This document shows, in pieces, positions 1-64,000 of a stretch of DNA of 64,000 nucleotides (within the stretch, counting starts at the first letter, position 1; every line of letters starts with the position of its first letter). The stretch spans positions 147,313 to 211,312 of the forward strand of contig JAWQFJ010000569.1 of the NCBI GenBank assembly GCA_034096865.1. Reading direction: 5' to 3'. A program made the translations under genes and the position numbers. This DNA is from Theodoxus fluviatilis (Eukaryota; Mollusca; Gastropoda; Cycloneritida; Neritidae). The notes under the pieces were generated by a model. It did no database searches and had not been told where the DNA came from. It worked only from the letters and a program-made list of their open reading frames with translations.

Positions 1-12
1 TTAATGGCCTAA

Positions 13-39262
<39,250 letters not shown>

Positions 39263-40988
39263 TCAGCTGTTGGCAAGACACGGCTGTGGTGGAGGAGGTA
39301 GTGAGTGGGTGTAGTCAGCCTGCTTTGGCTGAAGTCCGATCCTGGCTGTAGTTTCATGCTGGTTTCTGACAGTAGTCCAACTCTGCACTAGCTGTAGTTG
39401 GGTTGTAGTCTCCTTTTGGACTGGTTGTCGGGTGTAGGCCGGGCGATCATTCCATGCTTTCCTTTTTCTACTTTGATGCCCATCACTGGCGTCTCTCTCA
39501 TTTCATCTTCTCGTGTTCCTGCTGCTTGATGCAACCTGTTTATCTTGAATTATATTGTTGCTTGTTACTGCATTGAACAGTGGTGACTAGAGCAAGTGTT
39601 TTTCAAATGGTTCCAGAGACAGCATGCATCCTTTGTCTTCCATCAGTTCCATTGTTGTCATTTGACCAAACCTTTTGTTGATGTTGCACACCACAACTCT
39701 GAATGTCCCAACTTCAACAAAAGATGTGGGAACAAAGTTGAGGCAGTTTAGCCATCCTCGTCATTTTTCAAGTGCCATACCTCATCAGGAATGGCTTAGT
39801 CTCACCTCCTTTTCCTATGAGACAGGAGGCAGGTAATTGTGTTGCAGGATAGTATAATAATATCAAAGTGTCCAAACATCTAACTGTTTCTCAGTGACCT
39901 AGAACTTTCTTTGACTGTTGAAGAGAGCTTTCCTCCAGGGACCAGCAGTGACCTATGACCGACTGCCAATAGTGCTAGAAGTATTTGTTGTCCAGTGTCT
40001 TCTGTTGCATGTATATTTTTGTATGCACGGAGGTAGTTTTCAGTGTGCTGAGGGCTCTGATCTGTTGAGCTTGCCATAGAGGATTGTCATTTCCCAGATG
40101 CCAGTGACCCTACAATGGCTTCCTAGTGCAGTTGCAGCATGCACCGATTCCAAATCTGTGTCCTCTGTCGTACTAGCAGTAGACATGGAGTTTGACCCTT
40201 ATACCTGTAGCACAATGAAATGTTCCCTCAGTAAACCTGGAACTGAGGGGGAAAGTATGTATGAACCAAAATGCATTTCAAGTTCACGGAGATTGGAGCT
40301 GGCTTTTTGCTCCCCTGATATTATTTGAACAGAGTTGTTTGTAGAGGCCAGTTGGACTCTTATGTAGTTTTTGTTAATGAAGTGAATTTATTAAATGAAT
40401 TTTGCCTTTCATTGCAGATTTGTGTTGAACTTCTGTTGGAGTGGAGATCACAAGAATAAGTGATTCGTTGGCTTCACTCAGCAAAATTTTATTTAAACTT
40501 GCATTTTTCAACATAGTGCAATTTTGTATTTGCCATTGACACTTAGGTTACTTTTGGCTCGGTATGCTCTTTCGTTCATCAGTTGAAGCAATAATCTGGT
40601 GCTTCTATCTTTGCATATTGTGTTACCTTTTGTATTTTACAAATTGAGCATTGTTTGCATTTGGCAAGAATGTATTTCTTATTTTGCTATGATCGATAAA
40701 AGGAGGCATTCTATACAAGTTGTTTGAAAAGGTTTTAGTTCTGGAGAGAGAATGGTTTTCCACATGCTCCAATCTTGTACCTGCATATTATTGTTTTTTT
40801 TTGTTGCAAGTTTGTTATTAGATAGCTAAGTATCTATTGCATTTGCCTTAGACTCCTGTTGACTTTTCATAATAATGGATTTGCATATAAAATATTGTTG
40901 TATATTTTTCACTATGCAATTTGCTCATTTGACATGGATACCATGCAATGCAAAAGTGGTTTTGAGTGTCTTATGTATCTTTTTGCAA
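39263..40988 (+). other. Probable GART 3' untranslated region
   Basis: About 1.7 kb of non-repetitive, increasingly AT-rich sequence with no coding signal follows the GART stop. It opens with TGTAGTCAGCC-like short repeats (39260-39430) and ends near the first strong poly(A) signal. The extent is inferred. Confidence 0.45.
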
Positions 40989-40993
40989 ATAAA
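40988..40993 (+). terminator. Candidate GART poly(A) signal AATAAA
   Basis: Canonical hexamer in TTTTGCAAATAAAATTATG, downstream of the GART stop and followed within 20 bases by a second ATAAAA. The cleavage site is not determinable from sequence alone. Confidence 0.45.
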
Positions 40994-42440
40994 ATTATGC
41001 ATAAAATGATCCTAAGGCATTTTTTGAGTCATTACAAATGTTATGTGGTTCCAGCTTATGATGGTAATTTACAGTGTACAGATGTTCCTCTTGACCATTT
41101 AATGGCTTGGGGAAGGGGTCTTGACAGCCTGGCTGTTTCACTGACTGCAAACCAGAAATGCCTAGAGTGGCAACTCGGAATTGGACTTGATGACAACGGT
41201 ACAAAGTATGACTGTCCTGCCTCAGTTTCTCTGTAGATGAACCTTTGTTTAAATACTGCAGGGCCTCACAGGCTCCATGTCTGCTACAGAGGCTGCCTGA
41301 GGGCAACCAGCACCTTCCCTTTTCCTTTCAAGAGTGGCTGTTCCTAGGCCCAAAGCTGCTCCGAGCAGAGAGGGTGTGTCTGATGGAGCAAGGCACCTGT
41401 GCTTGTGCCCAGGGCATGCAACTTGTGCTCCAACTCCAGCACTGTAATTTTGTGCATGAAGTCAACATATCTATGGAGTTCATGGTTGAGATACTGTGAT
41501 GGTTTAAATTAATGTCAATTTTCTCGATTCTCTCTTCACTGCTTGGAAATGACAAGGACAGATTCGTATAGTTAAAACGCCTGTTTATTGCACTGGAGAA
41601 GTTGGTAAGATTTTCTGCAGAGAAAGTGACCTGCAGAGGCTACAATACTGGAATGCCACAGCAGCCAGCCTTGTCTAGACAAAAACATCTTGCAATGCCT
41701 TTTGATTTTCCATTCCATGCAACTTTGACAGGTTGAGGACATCCTATAATGGGTAATTTTCTATAATTTCCTACTGTTTACCAGTCTTATTTGGGATGAA
41801 AGACGAAGAAAAACCTTGGATCAAATGGTCAAGTGAGCACTGCTTGACTATTTGTTGAAACCATTTTAAAAGTAAAGTGCTGAATCTTGTCTTGTATTCT
41901 ATTCTGTAGCATGTTCCAACAGACAAACTCGCTCGGAAGACTTGGAAAGCTCTGTAGGAGAGTACAGGCTTTTGATTTTATTTTCTCCACACCCACTCCT
42001 AACTTTTGACTGGGCCATGTCACTATCTGACTGGCTACATTAACTTTACCCCTACACCAAATTCTCAGATTGCACCCAAACTGTAGTTATTTAAGGCATC
42101 TGCCTAAGAATTGCTTTAACTAAGGGCTGTGATGGACACAGTTCGTTATACTCCAGGGTGGATAGAAATGACACTTGAAACACATGCACTAGAAGGAATC
42201 TAGGATTTGAGCAGCATATGAGCATGGCATCTCCAAGATTCTTTGGCACTGGATTAGAGGCCTCCCTAGCTAGTAGTGTATACTGGGGGACCTTATAGTC
42301 AATATGCTGATTAATCAGACCAACACTGGTCAAAAGGCTGCAATTGGAGCTACAGTTAAGCTGCCAAAACAGGCTTCTTCATAATTTGAATGGCTGTAAG
42401 AAAACCGTGAATGGCAATAGCATCATTTCTCTCTGATGGT
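40994..42440. other. Region between the convergent genes
   Basis: No coding signal on either strand; probably 3'UTR of one or both genes. Confidence 0.4.
41584..41589 (-). terminator. Candidate poly(A) signal for the CDF gene
   Basis: AATAAA on the minus strand (TTTATT on plus) about 4.3 kb past the CDF stop. A nearer one lies at 43479-43484. Either would make a long 3'UTR, ending at most ~600 bp from the GART signal. Speculative without transcripts. Confidence 0.25.
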
Positions 42441-42612
42441 ACTCCCCGTGTGGCTTGGGGTTAAGAACAGACCCACCTCGTCTCCCTACTGGAATCATGA
42501 GTCAAATAACTAGGACAACCTTGACTAACTCTAACCAACTCTTACCACCTCCTCGTGATCAATGGCCCTACACGGCCTACAAAGGCTGGCTGTGAAACTC
42601 GCTCCATCCATT
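42441..42612 (+). mobile_element. SINE-like element, diverged
   Basis: CCCCGTGTGGCTTGGGGTTA to CGGCCTACAAAGGCTGGCTG. Confidence 0.7.
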
Positions 42613-43738
42613 CACCTCTCTAGTGGGACAAACTGCTCTGAAATTCTACAAAATTTGTTATAATAAGAAATTCATATATTTTAAAGTGCTATAAACATCT
42701 GAAAATTTCTTGTTCTTACAGAACAGGAAAACTTGCCCCTCTTTCTAACCTCAGCATTGGTTTTGAAACAAGCACAGACTTGCTAGAAATGTCTTACTGA
42801 CTTGGTTTGCCCATAAAAGCTTCTTTCAGTGTAGCAGGTCAGGTGTGCAAGATCAGGAATGGGATCAAACAGCTCTACTTCTGTGGCTTATGAGATACAT
42901 TTTTAGGCATCAAAGGCATCTCGATACCTCGTATTTGTTCTCACAGGCAAATTTAGTTAGTCTCTCTGTCCAAATCATAAAACCCCTCTACTTGACACAA
43001 CAAATATCTGGTTGGATTTTGCACATATCTCAACAGTAACAATTATGCATGTATTAACAGTAACAATTACAATCTGTTTTTAGTTTTCAATATGTACACA
43101 CTAATCTCAAACTTCAATGTATATAATCTGAATAAAAAATTACATCTTGAATGATCTCGGGAGCATGATATAGACAGTTGCATGATTAAGCAGCCAGTCT
43201 CTTTACAGGCAAATACACAACAAAACATCCTGGCCTTGTATCATGGAAATACTAGCTTCAACGGGTGGATGAGCTGCATTTTTCAGGAAGGAGAGTCAGG
43301 AAAAATATCCTGTTGGATACATTCCTGCTTCCAGACTGTATCACCCTAGTCATTGTAACCTAGTGACAATCCAGATTCATTGGAACCGACCTTTTGATGA
43401 TTCAGTTGAACAGGCTGATGACCCTACGACCCACACATTCTCAGTTCAAGTGTGGATGCCTTCTACTTTCAAATGAGATTTATTTCTCACATGAAGTGGG
43501 CAAACACGTAGATGAGAAAATTTTTCAATGGTAGATATGACTGGCAAAATTTGTAGGTTAAAAAATAATCCTACAGCTGTACTAAAAAGGTGGAGAGTCC
43601 ATAACATACTGCATCTAAAACAAAACTCTCTCCCAGAATAAGAAAAAACATTGTGCTAATAATGATTTTTGAACGGTGCTGGCCAGAATGGTGAAAATCA
43701 GAAATCAAACTAGAGCATCATGAAGGAAAATGACTGCT
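42613..43738. other. Unannotated AT-rich stretch
   Basis: Nothing recognised; contains a minus-strand AATAAA at 43479-43484. Confidence 0.4.
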
Positions 43739-43750
43739 TCCTTCATTTGG

Positions 43751-44059
43751 TTCGGGGTAAGAATTGACCCACCGCCTCCCTACATGATTCGTAAGAAGCG
43801 AATAACTAGGGACACCTTGATGGGATTATGTTGACTCTAAACTGTTCTAGTGATTTTTGTGCTTAATGGCCTTACATAGCTCCCCCTGTGGGTTCGGGGT
43901 AAGAATTGACTCACCGCGTCTCCCTACGCGATTCGTAAGAGGCGAATAACTAGGGACGCCATGACTTGAATATCGTTTACTCCAAACTTTTCTAAAGATT
44001 TTCGTGCTTAATGGCCTTACATAGCCTACAAAGGCTGATAGGCCGTAAAACACCATTCA
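43751..44059 (+). mobile_element. Dimeric SINE-like insertion
   Basis: A copy truncated at CTTACATAG (43880) is followed at once by a full copy (from CTCCCCCTGTGGGTTCGG). One 12 bp duplication TCCTTCATTTGG (43739-43750, 44060-44071) flanks both. Confidence 0.9.
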
Positions 44060-44071
44060 TCCTTCATTTGG

Positions 44072-45856
44072 AATGAAATATTCTGGATCTAATGAAAAGT
44101 AAAAGTTTGCAAGATCTGGCATCCCTGATATGAAACACTGCCTGTAAGGGAAATGAACAATTAAGAGTTCATGACTGGCTGATGAAAATTTTTACACAGC
44201 TGTGTTTACATCCCGTTTCCATTTCATGTGTGGCAAGTTTGCCTTTAGTCATATGGGTATGAAAATGGTCAAAATGTCATTTTCTGGTGCCTGTCTCCCC
44301 TTCAGAGAACTGAGAGCATCAGTCAAGACGTAAGAATAATGACCCTCAAACATGATAACTTCAAGTGACTGATAACTATCTCTGGAGAAATGCACCCACA
44401 GCAGTAGCTTTAAGGGCAAGACTTGTTTGTGCATTCTTTGGAACAATATATATGCATTCACTGCTGCAAGAACTGCCTGAAACAAAACATTTCTCAGCTT
44501 TATGCATCATGGAGCTCTGAGCTTTATAATCTCTTGAAAATGCATTCAAGATTTGTAAAAGTTAGATAATCAGAAACCTTTGTACCCACTGATTCAAGAA
44601 AATTACAAAAATACCGAATCTAAAACTTGAAAATCTTTTCAGATTTCAAAGAGCCTACATCTGACATGGGTGGCTGTCAATGCAAGTTGCATGCACCAAC
44701 CTGACAGGTCATACATGAATTTCACAAAGTCTGAGCTATTTGCGCTTCATGAATCAAGATATTTTCAAAGCAAACAGGTTTTAGTGATGACCCAGTCTTA
44801 TGGTCCAGCCTGTCGGAACACACATGGGTTTCAAATACCCTTTACTGAGCCAAATATCTTTTCTGTCAATGCTCCTAAAATGTATGTTGTACACAAATCT
44901 TTACACTCCTGAGACAAACAAGCCATCATCAACGAAAACTGCATACCTCTGCTGTCTCTAACATCAGCTGGAATCTGCCATGATGGAGTCTTTGGGGCCT
45001 TACTCCAGTATATTGACTTCCAGCAGCCCCAAGCAGCACAGGGGCCCTTACTCCAGTACATTGACTTCAAGCAGCCCCAAGCAGCATGGGGGGCCTTACT
45101 CCAGTAGCTTGACTTCGAGCAGCCCCACGCAGCAGAATGTGCCCCTGTGAGGCAGCTTGTAGGGGTGGGATTCTCTCCCTCATGCCAGGCTGGAGGGTCT
45201 ACCCCTCGTCTGCCATACCCAGAGAGATGCTGCATTGGCAGTATTTTGCAAGTGCTGTATGGCGTTTGTTACAACTCTAGGCTTGGCATCCAGGCTGTGC
45301 AGAAAACATCAGTTAGGCTTTGCAAATGTCAAGAACTGTCATGGACTCCTGAAAGGAATGTGCATGTGATGTTTTCAAGGTTAGAACTATCAAAGCCTTA
45401 CATAGATTCATCATGACTTTCAAAACATGCCACATCATCACACTGCAACAGTCCTCATCCAAGTCACTTGATCATGAGTCAAAGCTTGACAAATGGCTAA
45501 GCTTTGATCATGTCATGGCAAAAGCATGGTCAAAATTTTCTAAAGTCATAATTGTTCCATTGATGAATTCATCAAGACAAACATTAATATATTGCAATAT
45601 ATGTGATATACCATATTGGCTCAACAGAAGCAGGGATCTATGACACTTGTGGATGCAAAGGACCAACCATTCAGTCTAGAAAGCCTTCCTATCAAAACAA
45701 CCATTCAGTGGAGAAAGCCTTGCTTTCAAAGCCACAGAGAAACATGGCATTCGGTAAGTATTCACAACCTTTCGCCCCTTGCATGGGCAACACCCTACTC
45801 GGAATAAATCTACAACTGCTGCACTCATAGCATGGATCCCGGCACTCCAGGTCTGC
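44072..45856. other. Unannotated stretch downstream of the CDF stop
   Basis: Possibly CDF 3'UTR. Contains a ~45 bp triplicate (TTACTCCAGTA..TTGACTTC..AGCAGCCCCAAGCAGC) at 44998-45135. Confidence 0.4.
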
Positions 45857-62356
<16,500 letters not shown>

Positions 62357-62457
62357 CTGTACAAGCATCCAAAGCTCAGCCATTTGTAGGTCCACAGTGC
62401 AGGTGTGTGCATAGAGAGTAAGAAGGTGGAGTGGGATAGATAAAGACATTCTTAAAA

Positions 62458-62630
62458 GGAGGAAGGAAGGGAGGGAGGGAGGGGTGTGTGAGTGGGTGGG
62501 TGGGTGGGTGGGTGGGTGGGTGGGTGGGTGGATGGATGGATGGATGGATGGATGGATGGATGGATGGATGGATGGATGGATGGATGGATGGATGGATGGA
62601 TGGATGGATGGATGGATGGATGGATAGTTA
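62458..62630 (-). repeat. (GGGT)n then (GGAT)n microsatellite
   Basis: (ACCC)n and (ATCC)n on the CDF sense strand. Confidence 0.95.
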
Positions 62631-63297
62631 AGACAGGCAAACTGTGCAGGAGAATGAATCACTGTGTGCATGACGGGTGCACGAATAAATGGAATACAGA
62701 ATAAATGAATGAATGAACAAATTAAATGATGACTAAATGAACAAATGAATAATGAACAAATGAATGAATGGATGAACAAATTAATGAATGGATGAATAAA
62801 TGGATGAATGAAACAACTGCAGAAGGAAGGCAGCCAAGTTCTTTGCTTTCTAAGAAAGTTGAAGACCTTCCAGGTAGACAACACAATTTTATTCTAGTTC
62901 TACACATCCACAATTTTATTAGTGATGTGCTGCCTCATTGCCTGAAAGACACACCTGACAAAGAGCGACAAGACTAAAACTGACAGTGATAAAAACTGTT
63001 GCAAAAATATTTGACAGGCCATGACTTAGATAACTTGGCAAACAAATAATTGAGTGAGAGATCTATGACATAGTAGGCTCCTCACACCCACTATGGTCCT
63101 CGCTATAGCACACTCTGGCTGATGTTTGGCCTCCAACAAGAGCAGAACTGATTGATTTAACAAATATTATTTCTTATTCTATACAACTGATAAATAATGA
63201 TGTCTGAATCTGACACACAGTGCACAAGGTGGGGGAGAGGAATAGAGATTGATTATGCTCATGGAGATGGGAAGGGGTGGGGTGTGTGTGTGTGTGT

Positions 63298-63368
<71 letters not shown>

Positions 63369-64000
63369 ATGTGTGTGTGTGTGTGAGTGTGTGTTTGTGT
63401 GAGGGGAAGAGAATATTTCATAGTTATCTTTAGGGCAGGCTTTGCTCCAATTCAGTTTTAAACATAGCATGTACAAATAATTCCTACAGTTGTATACATA
63501 ATGTTATTGTCCCTGCTTCACATAATGAACTCTCTGGTGCAGTCTTACTTTTCTCCTCTATTCTCTTCTGCTATCACAATCAGGTAGCATTTGTTTCAAT
63601 TGTTCTTAATTATTTGAGGCTAAATTCAAAAGCATTTATTTATTGTTTGGACAATAAATACTTGTGGATCTTGAATCATGAACTGGGAATGAACAAATGA
63701 ACCAGGGAATAAATGAATGGATTGATGGGTGAACTAAAGAACAAACAAATGTCAAAAGAATGAACATATGAATGAATGATGAATGAATGGATGATGGATT
63801 CATGGATGGATGGATGTATGGATGGATTCATGGATGGATGGATGTATCAGTGAATGAGCAGTCACACAAGAACAGAGAGAGTGAACACACTGCAACCTAC
63901 CTGCATCACATGACGCTACAAGTCATATGTCTAACCCCCCAAAAAGGTGGCATTCATGCGCTACAAGTCATATGTCTAACCAAAAAAAAGTAGCTTTCAT
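62631..64000. other. Right flank, no gene recognised
   Basis: (GAAT)-type repeats at 62655-62815 and 63690-63850, (GT)n at 63283-63402, and a ~55 bp duplication (CTACAAGTCATATGTCTAAC) at 63913-63990. May contain CDF 5' exons or promoter, but none is visible. Confidence 0.5.

Overview
The window is animal nuclear DNA. It holds two interrupted, convergent (tail-to-tail) protein genes, and their introns are filled with tandem repeats, microsatellites and dispersed elements. Intron/exon structure, animal-type trifunctional GART, SINE-like elements and a 10-base assembly gap all point to a metazoan. A mollusc, perhaps a gastropod, is my best guess from the style of the dispersed repeats; that is inference and was not tested by any search.

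Plus strand, 77-39262: GART, the trifunctional purine-synthesis enzyme (GARS-AIRS-GAR formyltransferase). I traced 21 coding exons whose splice phases all fit. Only the initiator exon lies left of the window. About 1356 codons are visible. The exon at 20605-21723 inserts a Ser/Pro/Lys-rich, probably disordered linker of roughly 360 residues between GARS and AIRS, where the human protein has only a few residues. A 3'UTR probably runs to an AATAAA at 40988.

Minus strand, 62356 (or 62383) down to 45857: a cation diffusion facilitator of the Mn-CDF type (DxxxD in both metal-site helices), in eight visible exons coding about 407 residues. Its 5' end may lie in or beyond the right edge.

Mobile DNA: (i) about 25 copies of a hairpin-rich SINE-like element with an (ATCC)n tail, ten of them with visible target-site duplications of mostly 8-15 bp; (ii) six copies of an ~850 bp repeat packed with TCAAGGTCA nuclear-receptor-type sites; (iii) a 1.2 kb hAT element with a shortened but intact transposase-like frame at 59001-60202; (iv) a 244 bp MITE with perfect 32 bp inverted ends at 47214-47457.

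The most unusual feature is that many tandem arrays start or stop at splice junctions and carry copies of the splice site with a piece of exon: 88 bp x13 at the first exon's donor, 57 bp at the second exon's donor, 33 bp x10 at the fourth exon's acceptor, and similar arrays in the CDF gene. Two of these have unit lengths divisible by three, so alternative splice-site choice would insert in-frame peptide repeats. In addition, pyrimidine-rich microsatellites lie mostly on the sense strand of whichever gene contains them.

Most long open frames in the window are translations of tandem repeats and are not reported as genes.
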